A program made the translations under genes and the position numbers. The notes under the pieces are model-generated. The model ran no database searches. It was not told where the DNA came from and was given only the letters and a program-made list of their open reading frames with translations. Below are positions 1-8,165 of a stretch of 64,000 bases of DNA, in pieces; the stretch's first letter is position 1; each line of letters starts with the position of its first letter. Location of the stretch: the NCBI RefSeq assembly GCF_036625195.1, contig NZ_JAZKUG010000001.1, positions 1,178,001 to 1,242,000 of the forward strand, in the 5' to 3' direction. The stretch is from Accumulibacter sp. (GTDB lineage: Bacteria > Pseudomonadota > Gammaproteobacteria > Burkholderiales > Rhodocyclaceae).

Positions 1-488
1 TGCTGGCGAAGCTGCTGCAGGGCGAACTGGCCGCGCGGCGGCGCAAGAACGTCATCCAGGCGCGCTCGTTCGCCCAGATGCTGGAGCAAACGATCCGCCG
101 CTACCAGAATCGGGCGATCGAAGCGGCGCAGATCATCGAGGAGTTGATCGGGCTGGCCAAGGAGATGCGCGAGGCGCACGCACGCGGCAGCGCGCTGCGG
201 CTCTCCGAGGACGAACTGGCCTTCTACGACGCGCTGGAAACCAACGACAGCGCGGTGAAGGTGCTCGGCGACGAAACGCTGCGGACGATCGCGCAGGAGC
301 TGGTGAAAACCGTGCGCGCCAATGTGACCATCGACTGGACGCTGCGCGAGACTGTCCGCGCGCGATTGCGCGTGCTGGTGAAGCGGATTCTCAGGCGCTA
401 CGGTTATCCGCCGGACAAGCAGGAGAAGGCAACGGCAACCGTGCTGGAGCAGGCCGCTCTGCTCTCCGCGGAATGGGCGGCGGTGTGA
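1..488 (+). CDS. hsdR: Type I restriction endonuclease subunit R, C-terminal part (partial)
   Basis: The reading frame is open from base 3, with no start inside the window, so this is the 3' end of a longer gene. The roughly 161 visible residues match the helical C-terminal domain (DUF3387/EcoEI_R_C type) of HsdR subunits. Recognisable stretches are the RRYQNRAIEAAQIIEEL helix, LSEDELAFYDALETNDSA, VTIDWTLRETVRARLRVLVK and RYGYPPDKQEKATATVLEQA. In the full enzyme this domain contacts the HsdM/HsdS methylase core; the nuclease and helicase motor would lie upstream, outside the window. Identity is confident, but whether the whole gene is intact cannot be judged. Confidence 0.88.
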   Translation, partial: LAKLLQGELAARRRKNVIQARSFAQMLEQTIRRYQNRAIEAAQIIEELIGLAKEMREAHARGSALRLSEDELAFYDALETNDSAVKVLGDETLRTIAQELVKTVRANVTIDWTLRETVRARLRVLVKRILRRYGYPPDKQEKATATVLEQAALLSAEWAAV

Positions 489-552
489 GCGAAGCGTCCA
501 GGAGTCAGAATATTGGCGGCGCGGCAGCAACCCACCAAAGAGGAAGGAGAAG

Positions 553-1083
553 ATGATCGACGCCCGCCATTATCGTGCCGAGGACAAGCTGCGTGACGGC
601 AGAAACGTGGTCATCCGTGCGATCACTCCCGAAGACAAGGCAGCCATGCTCGAGGCCTACCATGGTCTCGACCCGGCCACCCTGTACATGCGCTTCTTTG
701 CCCCACGCCGCGAGCCGACGGCGAAGGAACTGCGCGAGTGGACCGAAGTCGATTTCGTATCGACCACCCGCCTGGTGGCATGCATCGCCGCCGATGACGG
801 CAGCGAACGCATCATCGGCGGCGCTTCGAGCTTCAGGCTGGCAGCCGCTGAGGCCGCCAGCGCCGAGATCTCGTTCACCGTCGAGGAAGACTTCCAGGGC
901 CAGGGCCTTGCCGGCAAGCTGCTGTGGCACCTGGCGCACATTGCGCGGGCGCAGGGAATCAGCTGCTTCATCGCCGAAATGCTGCCGGCGAACCAGGCGA
1001 TGCTGGCGGTTTTTGAGCGCAGCGGTCTGCCGATGCAACGACGCCGCGTCGCTGGTGTCGTCCACGTCAGACTGGAACTGTGA
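553..1083 (+). CDS. GNAT-family N-acetyltransferase
   Basis: This 176-residue protein has a single GNAT fold. The acetyl-CoA-binding motif A is seen around residues 110-130 as SFTVEEDFQGQGLAGKLLWH, with the Q/G-x-x-G-x-G/A core. The N-terminal part (RDGRNVVIRAITPEDKAAM, then YMRFFAPRREPT) resembles the GNAT domain attached to protein-lysine acetyltransferases of the Pat type, here free-standing and without the acyl-CoA synthetase-like part. The ATG is preceded by AAGGAG at 7-nt spacing. The substrate cannot be told from the sequence. It lies 65 nt after hsdR and converges on the transglutaminase gene. Confidence 0.8.
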   Translation: MIDARHYRAEDKLRDGRNVVIRAITPEDKAAMLEAYHGLDPATLYMRFFAPRREPTAKELREWTEVDFVSTTRLVACIAADDGSERIIGGASSFRLAAAEAASAEISFTVEEDFQGQGLAGKLLWHLAHIARAQGISCFIAEMLPANQAMLAVFERSGLPMQRRRVAGVVHVRLEL

Positions 1084-1145
1084 ACGCCGGGTCCTTGCCG
1101 GCAGCCGTGCGCTGGCCACCGCGGCAGCGGCCGGCAGGCCGCGAC

Positions 1146-2141
1146 TCAGGATGATGCCAGGTGTTCGCCGCCGGCTTCGGCGAGCGGCGTCACGGTGACG
1201 GCCACCTCCAGATCGTGTGTCTCACCGCCCAGGATGACACCACGCAGTGGCGAGACATCGGCGAAGTCCCGCCCCCAGGCGAGGGTGATGTGCTGCGCGT
1301 CGGGCAACAGGTTGTTGGTCGGGTCGAAATCGACCCATCGCCCGCCCTCCAGTTCGGGGCAGTAGACCGAAACCCAGGCGTGCGAGGCGTCGGCTCCGAC
1401 CATCCGTGGCTGGCCAGGTGGTGGATGGGTGAGCAGGTAGCCGCTGACGTAACGTGCGGCAAGACCCTGCGAGCGCAGGCAGGAGAGCATCAGGTGGGCG
1501 AAGTCCTGGCAGACGCCGCGCTTTTCCGCCAGCACCTCGAGAACCGGCGTCGCCACCGTCGTCGCTTCGGGATCGAACTCGAATTCATGGTAGATGCGGC
1601 TCATCAGGGCCTGCACCGCCTCCAGCACCGGGCGTCGGGGCGTGAAGCAGCTGCGCGCATAGGCGGCGAACTCGTGCTTCACGCGCACGTGCGGCGACTC
1701 GAACTGGTAGCACGCGGCGTCGAGCAGGACCGGCCGCACGCCGTAGGCCAGCGCATCACGCACGCTCTCCCAGGCCGGCGAGGCACTCAGGTAACCGGGC
1801 GCACGTGGCGAACCGGCTGCCGCGGCCGCCCTGGCACCGGCAAGCGCCGCTGCCGCTTCCCGCGGCAGGTGCGACGCCACCTCGACCGTGCTCTCGGCAC
1901 GCACGTCGAGCGTGTCGTGCGGGAATTCGAGCGCGAGTTCGCGGACGAGATTGCCGAAGCAGTCGTGGCGCTCGCGCTCGGCGGTGGGCTGCGGCGAAAC
2001 ACCGATCCGGTGCTCGAGGCAGCGTTGCCAACCGCAATCGCGCGGCGTCAGGTGGAGCAGCTGGCGTGACAGGGATACCGGGCTCTCGTAGCGGTATCTG
2101 GTCTCGTGCAGGATGTGATAGCGGGCCGGCGGCGAGGTCAC
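1146..2141 (-). CDS. Transglutaminase-like cysteine protease family protein
   Basis: A 331-residue protein with an N-terminal bacterial transglutaminase-like domain (YHILHETRYRYESPVSLS) followed by the transglutaminase core. The presumed catalytic Cys is in KRGVCQDFAHLMLSC, the His in DASHAWVSVYCPE and the Asp in WVDFDPTNN, so the triad looks complete. I chose the GTG at 2141 because it begins 8 nt after the stop of the upstream ATP-grasp/alpha-E gene and gives the family's usual N-terminus; longer frames run antisense to other genes. Members of this family hydrolyse or form amide bonds. With its two upstream neighbours it makes a cluster seen in many bacteria and predicted to make or process a peptide-like product; the substrate is unknown. 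Confidence 0.85.
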   Translation of the reverse strand: MTSPPARYHILHETRYRYESPVSLSRQLLHLTPRDCGWQRCLEHRIGVSPQPTAERERHDCFGNLVRELALEFPHDTLDVRAESTVEVASHLPREAAAALAGARAAAAAGSPRAPGYLSASPAWESVRDALAYGVRPVLLDAACYQFESPHVRVKHEFAAYARSCFTPRRPVLEAVQALMSRIYHEFEFDPEATTVATPVLEVLAEKRGVCQDFAHLMLSCLRSQGLAARYVSGYLLTHPPPGQPRMVGADASHAWVSVYCPELEGGRWVDFDPTNNLLPDAQHITLAWGRDFADVSPLRGVILGGETHDLEVAVTVTPLAEAGGEHLASS

Positions 2142-2146
2142 GATGA

Positions 2147-4693
2147 TCAGGAAGCGAAGGTCTGCCGGCTGACATCGCCGACGTGACTGAAGAAGCGCAT
2201 CTCCAGACGATCGGAGAGCGCCGCGGCAGCGAGCGATATGTCGCCGAGAAGCAGCGCCAAGTCGAGGCAGGGATCGCACACGCGACACTGGCTGAAGCTC
2301 AATCCCTCGAAGCGGCCGAGGTCGAAGCCCCGCAGCGCTGCGCGCGCCGAGCGCATGCTCTCTTCCGGCGGGCCGCCGAGCAGGCGGGTCAGGTTGTCGA
2401 GGTAGCGGACGAGGATCTGCAGCTGGAACGATACCGAATGCGGATTGCCCTCGTCGAAGACGATCAGGTCGATGGTTGGCAACACCTGCGGCTGCGTCAT
2501 GTAGCGCGAACGGTAGGTGATGATGCTGTCGCTCAGCTCGAGCAACCACTCCAGACTGCCGGCAGCTCGCGTCGACTCGAGTCGCAGGAAGCCGGCGACC
2601 ATGTTGGCAAGGAACATCAGCCGCTCGATCCGCCGGCCGATGATCAGGAAACGCCAGCCATCGTCGCGCGTCATGTTGTCCATCGCGAAACCGGCGAGCG
2701 ACGACGAGGTGAGCAGCACCTCGTCGAGGAAGGCCAGCGCATCGCTCGGTGCCGGCGGCAGCGCCTTGCCAGCGGTGCTGTAATGCTGCAACCTCTGCTG
2801 CAGCCGATTGATCGCATGCCAGTTGTCGAGCGAGAAGCGCTCGCGCACCTGCGTCGCCACCCAGAGCAGGCGGCGGATGTCACCGGCCAGACCCTCGCCC
2901 CACTCCTTGCCGCAGACGGCGCGCAGCAGTTCGGCTTCGCGCGATGGCGGCGCTTCGGTCGTGTCGACCTTGCCACTTTCCTGTTCGGCGGCCGGCAGCA
3001 CCTGCAGGATGCGGGCGAGATCGCAGACGGCGCCGAGCGCGTTCTGCGCGTCGCCACCGGCATCGATCAGCCGCGCCAGGGCAACGCGCAGCACACGGGA
3101 GGTCTTGTCGCAGCGTTCGGCATAACGTCCGAACCAGTAGAGACTCTCGACGACGCGCGACGACAGGTTGCGCCCGCCACGGACGAGGTCCGCCTTGCCG
3201 ACCGAGTGCTTGAGCAGGCTGAAGGTATTGACCGCCTGCTCCGTGAGCACCCACGTGTCCTTGCTCGAGCCGCCGCGCTGCATCGAGATGATGCGCGCGT
3301 TGGAGACCGCGGCGACGCGCGTCAGGCCGCCCGGCATGACGACGTGGCCGGCCGGCGTCGCCGCGACGAAGACGCGCAGGCCAACTCCGCGCGGCAGCAG
3401 CGCGCGCTCGTGACGCTCGTGCCACGCCGGCGCCTGCGAGAAGTTGACGAGTTCCTGGGCGACATAGGCCTGCGGTCTGGCGCGCAGGCGGGCGATCATC
3501 TCCTGCCGCTGGCTGCCCCTCAGTTCGTTGCCAAAGAGCGGGTCGAAGCGCTGTGAGGGATAGGATCCCTTGATCACCAGATCGTCGAGGTGCTCGATGG
3601 TGAATTCGAGGGCTGCCCGTTCGCCGCACCACCAGGTGGCAACCGAAGGCATCAGCAGCTTCTCGCCGAGCAGCTTCTCGCTGATCGCCGGCAGGAAGCC
3701 GGGCAGCGCCGGCGATTCGAGCAGGCCGCTGCCGAGCGCATTGGCAACCAGCACGTTGCCGGCGCGCACCGCCTGCATCAGTCCGGGGATGCCCAGGGCC
3801 GAGTCGCTGCGCAACTCGAGCGGATCGCAGAAATCGTCATCGAGACGCCGCAGGATGGCATGGACGCGGCGCAGGCCGCTGAGCGTGCGCAGGTACACGC
3901 GCTCGCCGCGCACCGTCAGATCGTGCCCCTCGACCAGCGGGAAGCCGAGGTAACGCGCCAGGTAAGCGTGTTCGAAGTAGGTCTCGTTGTACGGTCCCGG
4001 CGTCAGGAGGACGACCAGCGCCGTCTCGCCGCTGGTTGGCGCCCAGTAGGCCAGGCTGTCCTGCAGGTCACGGAAGAACGACGCGAGATGCTGCACGTGC
4101 AGGTCGCGGAACTGCTCGGGAAACACCCGGCCGACGATCGTCCGGTTCTCGAGGGCATAGCCGGCGCCCGAAGGCGCCTGCGTGCGATCGGCGATCACCC
4201 ACCAGCGACCGTCCGGCGAGCGCGCCAGATCGGCGGCGTAGAGGTGCAGGTGAATCTCCCCCGGCAGCCGCAGCCCGCGGCAGGGCCAGAGATAGTTCTT
4301 GTGCCCGAAGATCAGTGCCGGCGGCAGGCTGCCGTCATGGAGCAGGGTCTGCGGGCCATACAGATCCTGCAGCACGGCATTCAGCAGGCGTGCCCGCTGG
4401 GTGACCGCGGCCGAGAGCTGCCGCCACTCGCCGGGTGAGAGGATCAGCGGCAGCGGATCGAGTTCCCAGGGACGATCGGCGCCCTTGGGATCGGCGTAGA
4501 CGTTGTAGGTGACGCCGTTCTCGAGAATGCGCCGCCGCACGTAGTCGAGCCGATGGCGCATCTGCTCCGGCGTTGCCGCATCGAGCTGGGTGACGAAAGA
4601 CTGCCACGACGGCCGCACGCTGCCGTCGTCGGCGAGCATTTCGTCGAAGCGGTCGGCCTTCTTCGGGTAGAACGAAACGAGCGATGGCGGCAT
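2147..4693 (-). CDS. Circularly permuted type 2 ATP-grasp protein fused to alpha-E domain
   Basis: An 848-residue fusion. The first roughly 490 residues are a circularly permuted ATP-grasp ligase-like domain (DUF404/DUF407), with typical stretches GYALENRTIVGRVFPE, VVLLTPGPYNETYFEHAYLA, LVEGHDLTVRGERVYLRTL and YVAQELVNFSQAP. The C-terminal part (from about residue 520, SRVVESLYWFGRYAERCDKT) is the all-helical alpha-E domain (DUF403). These are often separate neighbouring genes; here they are one polypeptide. ATP-grasp enzymes of this type are predicted to form amide bonds, but no product is established. It starts 39 nt after the DUF2126 gene and is followed 5 nt later by the second transglutaminase gene, so the three are probably co-transcribed. 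Confidence 0.85.
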   Translation of the reverse strand: MPPSLVSFYPKKADRFDEMLADDGSVRPSWQSFVTQLDAATPEQMRHRLDYVRRRILENGVTYNVYADPKGADRPWELDPLPLILSPGEWRQLSAAVTQRARLLNAVLQDLYGPQTLLHDGSLPPALIFGHKNYLWPCRGLRLPGEIHLHLYAADLARSPDGRWWVIADRTQAPSGAGYALENRTIVGRVFPEQFRDLHVQHLASFFRDLQDSLAYWAPTSGETALVVLLTPGPYNETYFEHAYLARYLGFPLVEGHDLTVRGERVYLRTLSGLRRVHAILRRLDDDFCDPLELRSDSALGIPGLMQAVRAGNVLVANALGSGLLESPALPGFLPAISEKLLGEKLLMPSVATWWCGERAALEFTIEHLDDLVIKGSYPSQRFDPLFGNELRGSQRQEMIARLRARPQAYVAQELVNFSQAPAWHERHERALLPRGVGLRVFVAATPAGHVVMPGGLTRVAAVSNARIISMQRGGSSKDTWVLTEQAVNTFSLLKHSVGKADLVRGGRNLSSRVVESLYWFGRYAERCDKTSRVLRVALARLIDAGGDAQNALGAVCDLARILQVLPAAEQESGKVDTTEAPPSREAELLRAVCGKEWGEGLAGDIRRLLWVATQVRERFSLDNWHAINRLQQRLQHYSTAGKALPPAPSDALAFLDEVLLTSSSLAGFAMDNMTRDDGWRFLIIGRRIERLMFLANMVAGFLRLESTRAAGSLEWLLELSDSIITYRSRYMTQPQVLPTIDLIVFDEGNPHSVSFQLQILVRYLDNLTRLLGGPPEESMRSARAALRGFDLGRFEGLSFSQCRVCDPCLDLALLLGDISLAAAALSDRLEMRFFSHVGDVSRQTFAS

Positions 4694-4731
4694 GCAAACG
4701 AGACGCGGCGACGACGCCGCGCCAGGGATGA

Positions 4732-7700
4732 TCAGGATCGCCGCAAGTCTAGCGTAAACGGAAAGCCGACATTCGCCGGAACCGGCTGCAGGTCGATCGC
4801 GCCGGGCGTGTGACCGAAGGGGATGAAGCGCGCCAGGCGGCGACCTTCGGCCTCATTGGCGTTGACCGGATAGCGATCGGGATTGCGTCCGCCAGGGTGC
4901 TCGACGTGGTACTGGCAGCCGGCGAGCGAGCGCTTCATCCAGGTGTCGACGAGGTCGAAGATCAGCGGCGCATGCACTCCGATCGTCGGATGCAACGCCG
5001 ACGGCGGATTCCACGCGCGGTAGCGCACGCCGGCAACGAATTCGCCAACCCGGCCGGTCGAGCGCATCGGCAATGCCTGGCCATTGCAGCTGACGACATA
5101 GCGATCGCCGGCCATTCCCGTGACCTTGACCTGCAGGCGTTCGAGCGACGAGTCGACGTAACGCGCGGTGCCGCCGATGCTGCCCTCTTCACCCATGACA
5201 TGCCAAGGCTCGAGTGCGTGCCGCAACTCGAGTTCGATGCCGAGGGCGCTGATCCTGCCATGCAGCGGGAAGCGGAACTCGAAGTGCGGTGCAAACCACT
5301 CGTCCTGCAACGCGTAGCCGGCGGCGCGCATCTCGGCGAGGACATCGGCGAAGTCCTGCTGGACGAAATGCGGCAGCATGAAGCGGTCGTGCAGTTCGGT
5401 GCCCCAGCGCACCAGCCGATCCGGGGCGTAAGGCGAGCGCCAGAAGCGGGCGATCAGGGCGCGCAACAGCAACTGTTGGGCAAGCGACATGCGTGCATGC
5501 GGCGGCATCTCGAAGGCGCGCATCTCGAGCAGTCCGAGACGGCCATTCGGTCCGTCGGGCGAATACAGCTTGTCGATGCAGAACTCGGCGCGATGCGTGT
5601 TGCCGGTCGAGTCGATCAGCAGATTGCGCAGGACGCGGTCGACGACCCACGGCGCGACACACTCGCCATCGCCACCGCCAGCCGGAAACTGGCTGAAGGC
5701 GATCTCGAGTTCATAGACCGAGTCGTTGCGCGCCTCGTCCACCCGCGGCGACTGGCTGGTCGGCCCGATGAACAGGCCGGAGAAAAGGTACGACAGCGAC
5801 GGATGATTGTGCCAGTAGCTGATCAGGCTGCGCAGCAGGTCAGGGCGGCGAAGGAATGGCGAGTCGAGCACCTGCGCACCGCCGAAGACGAAGTGGTTGC
5901 CGCCGCCGGTGCCGGTGTGCCGCCCGTCGAGCATGAATTTCTCGGTACACAGGCGGGACAGGCGCGCCGCTTCGTAGAGGTGCGTCGTCCGCTCGACGAG
6001 TTCGGGCCAGCTCGCTGAAGGCTGGATATTGACCTCGATCACGCCCGGGTCGGGAGTGACGCGGAAACTGGCCAGACGGGGATCGGGCGGCGGTTCGTAA
6101 CCTTCGATGATGATCGGCGTCGCGAGTGCCTCAGCGGTCGCCTCAAGCGCAGCGACGAGTTCGAGATAGTCGTCGAGCGCCTCGGTCGGCGGCATGAACA
6201 GGTGGAGCACGCCATGACGGGCCTGCGCCGAGAGTGCGGTACGGACGACGTCCGCCGCCGCGTCCTGACGCCACGTGCCCGCTTGCACGCTGGCAGCATG
6301 CCCGATTGCCTCGGAGACATGCTGCAGTTCGCGCTCGCCGAAGCGATCGCCACTGATCGCCGCCTCTTCGGCAGCGAAGCCTGCGCTGTGGCTGACGGCG
6401 AACTGGGCGCGGATCTCGGCATGCTCGCGCAGCGGTGGAAAGGCCTGTGTCGGATCGGGCGTGTGGATGTAAGGATAGTGCTCCTTGCGCACCCACGGCT
6501 GCGAATCGAGTGGCAGACGGTAGCCGATCGGCGAGTCACCAGGGATCAGATAGCAGCGACCGCCGCGCAGGAACCATGGTCCGCTCTGCCAGCCACCTGT
6601 CGGCACGCGCCTGATCGGCAGCACATGGCCGACGACGTGGTCGAGCCCCTGGCGGAAGACGCGCAGCAGGCGCTCGCGTTCGAGTGGATCGTCGAGCCGG
6701 GAATCGAGCGGGTCGACGTTTGCCGGCAACCGGTGTTCGCGCCAGAGGTAGTAGTAGACGTCCTCGTAGGCGGCAAACACGTGTTGCCGATCGATCCGCA
6801 GCCGCTCGGCAAGGGCTTCCAGAAAGCGACCGGCGAGAGCCGCGTCTGCGCCGTGGTCGCGACCTTCGTCGGCGTAGAGCGCCGGGTCGTTCCATATCGG
6901 CTGACCGTCACGCCGCCAGTAGCAGTTCAGCGACCAGCGTGGCAACTGCTCGCCCGGATACCACTTGCCCTGACCGAAATGCTGCAGGCCATGTGGCGCA
7001 TACTTCTCGCGCAGACGCTGGTAGACCTCCGCCGCGCGCAGTCGCTTGCTCGGTCCGAGGGCGTCGGTGTTCCACTCGGCACCGTCGTGATCGTCGATCG
7101 AGACGAAAGTCGGTTCGCCGCCCATCGTCAGGCGAACGTCGCCGCTCGCGAGCTCGGCATCGATCCGCTCACCCAGCTGGTCGATCGCCCGCCACTGCCC
7201 GTCGCTGTAGGGAAGCGTCACGCGTGGCGCTTGCCAGCAGCGCTCGATCCGCATGTGGTGCTCGAATTCACATTCGCATTCTTCGCTGAAGCCGGTTATC
7301 GGTGCGGCCGAAGACGGCTGCGGCGAGCAGGCGAGCGGTATGTGTCCCTCGCCGGCGAACAGGCCCGAGGTTGGGTCGAGGCCGATCCAGCCGGCGCCGG
7401 GGAGGTAAACCTCGCACCAGGCGTGCAGATCGGTGAAATCACGATCGGTTCCCGAAGGACCGTCGAGCGACTTCACATCGGGCACGAGCTGGATCAGGTA
7501 ACCGGAGACGAAACGCGCAGCCAGCCCGAGATGGCGCAGCAACTGCACCAGCAACCAAGCTGAATCCCGACACGAGCCGCGACCGAGCGCCAGCGTCTCT
7601 TCCGGCGTCTGCACGCCGGGTTCGAGACGGATGACGTAGCTGACGGCGCGCTGGATCTGTCGATTGAGGTCGACGAGAAAGTCGACGCTGCCGCGCGGCG

Positions 7701-8109
7701 CCCGCGGAACGCTCGCCAGCAGTTCGCCGAACAGTGGTGTCAGCGGCAAGCAGTGCAGGTAGGGCTCGAGTTCCTCCTGCTGCCATTCCTCGTAGGCGAA
7801 GGGAAAGGTCGCCGCATAGGGCTCGGGAAAGAAGTCGAAGGGGTTGATCACGGACATGCTGGCGACCAGATCGACCTCTACGCAGAACTCGCGCGTCTTC
7901 TCCGGAAAGACGAGGCGCGCCAGGTAATTTGCCTGCGGATCCTGCTGCCAGTTGATGAAGTGCTGCGCTGGAGTGATCTTCAGCGAATAGCTGAGGATCG
8001 GCGTTCGCGAATGCGGCGCGGGGCGCAGGCGGACGACCTGTGGCGAGAGCGAGACCGGGCGGTCATAGCGGTAGCGCGTCAGATGGTTGAGGGCGACATG
8101 GATGGACAC
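4732..8109 (-). CDS. Transglutaminase-like / DUF2126 large fusion protein
   Basis: A 1125-residue protein from a GTG at 8109. The N-terminus (VSIHVALNHLTRYRYDRPVS) is the bacterial transglutaminase N domain. A transglutaminase core follows, with Cys in LALGRGSCRDSAWLL, His in DFTDLHAWCEVYLPG and Asp in WIGLDPTSGLF. The rest is DUF2126, with conserved LTMGGEPTFVSIDD, WYPGEQLPRWSLNCYWR, TGTGGGNHFVFGGA and LEMRAFEMPPHARMSLAQQ. This architecture is constant in the family. An in-frame extension to 9027 would run antisense through glnD and is rejected. It is first in a three-gene minus-strand set with the ATP-grasp/alpha-E gene and the small transglutaminase. Biochemical function is not established; peptide modification or processing is the usual prediction. 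Confidence 0.86.
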   Translation of the reverse strand: MSIHVALNHLTRYRYDRPVSLSPQVVRLRPAPHSRTPILSYSLKITPAQHFINWQQDPQANYLARLVFPEKTREFCVEVDLVASMSVINPFDFFPEPYAATFPFAYEEWQQEELEPYLHCLPLTPLFGELLASVPRAPRGSVDFLVDLNRQIQRAVSYVIRLEPGVQTPEETLALGRGSCRDSAWLLVQLLRHLGLAARFVSGYLIQLVPDVKSLDGPSGTDRDFTDLHAWCEVYLPGAGWIGLDPTSGLFAGEGHIPLACSPQPSSAAPITGFSEECECEFEHHMRIERCWQAPRVTLPYSDGQWRAIDQLGERIDAELASGDVRLTMGGEPTFVSIDDHDGAEWNTDALGPSKRLRAAEVYQRLREKYAPHGLQHFGQGKWYPGEQLPRWSLNCYWRRDGQPIWNDPALYADEGRDHGADAALAGRFLEALAERLRIDRQHVFAAYEDVYYYLWREHRLPANVDPLDSRLDDPLERERLLRVFRQGLDHVVGHVLPIRRVPTGGWQSGPWFLRGGRCYLIPGDSPIGYRLPLDSQPWVRKEHYPYIHTPDPTQAFPPLREHAEIRAQFAVSHSAGFAAEEAAISGDRFGERELQHVSEAIGHAASVQAGTWRQDAAADVVRTALSAQARHGVLHLFMPPTEALDDYLELVAALEATAEALATPIIIEGYEPPPDPRLASFRVTPDPGVIEVNIQPSASWPELVERTTHLYEAARLSRLCTEKFMLDGRHTGTGGGNHFVFGGAQVLDSPFLRRPDLLRSLISYWHNHPSLSYLFSGLFIGPTSQSPRVDEARNDSVYELEIAFSQFPAGGGDGECVAPWVVDRVLRNLLIDSTGNTHRAEFCIDKLYSPDGPNGRLGLLEMRAFEMPPHARMSLAQQLLLRALIARFWRSPYAPDRLVRWGTELHDRFMLPHFVQQDFADVLAEMRAAGYALQDEWFAPHFEFRFPLHGRISALGIELELRHALEPWHVMGEEGSIGGTARYVDSSLERLQVKVTGMAGDRYVVSCNGQALPMRSTGRVGEFVAGVRYRAWNPPSALHPTIGVHAPLIFDLVDTWMKRSLAGCQYHVEHPGGRNPDRYPVNANEAEGRRLARFIPFGHTPGAIDLQPVPANVGFPFTLDLRRS

Positions 8110-8165
8110 GTTCGGCTCCGGGGGTGGTTGACTGGCTTGCTGTTGCAGGATGAGGCGCTGTCGGC

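Noticed and set aside
2183..3556. 457-codon plus-strand frame opposite the ATP-grasp/alpha-E gene
   Set aside because: Antisense shadow of a strongly recognised gene with typical codon-mirror composition.
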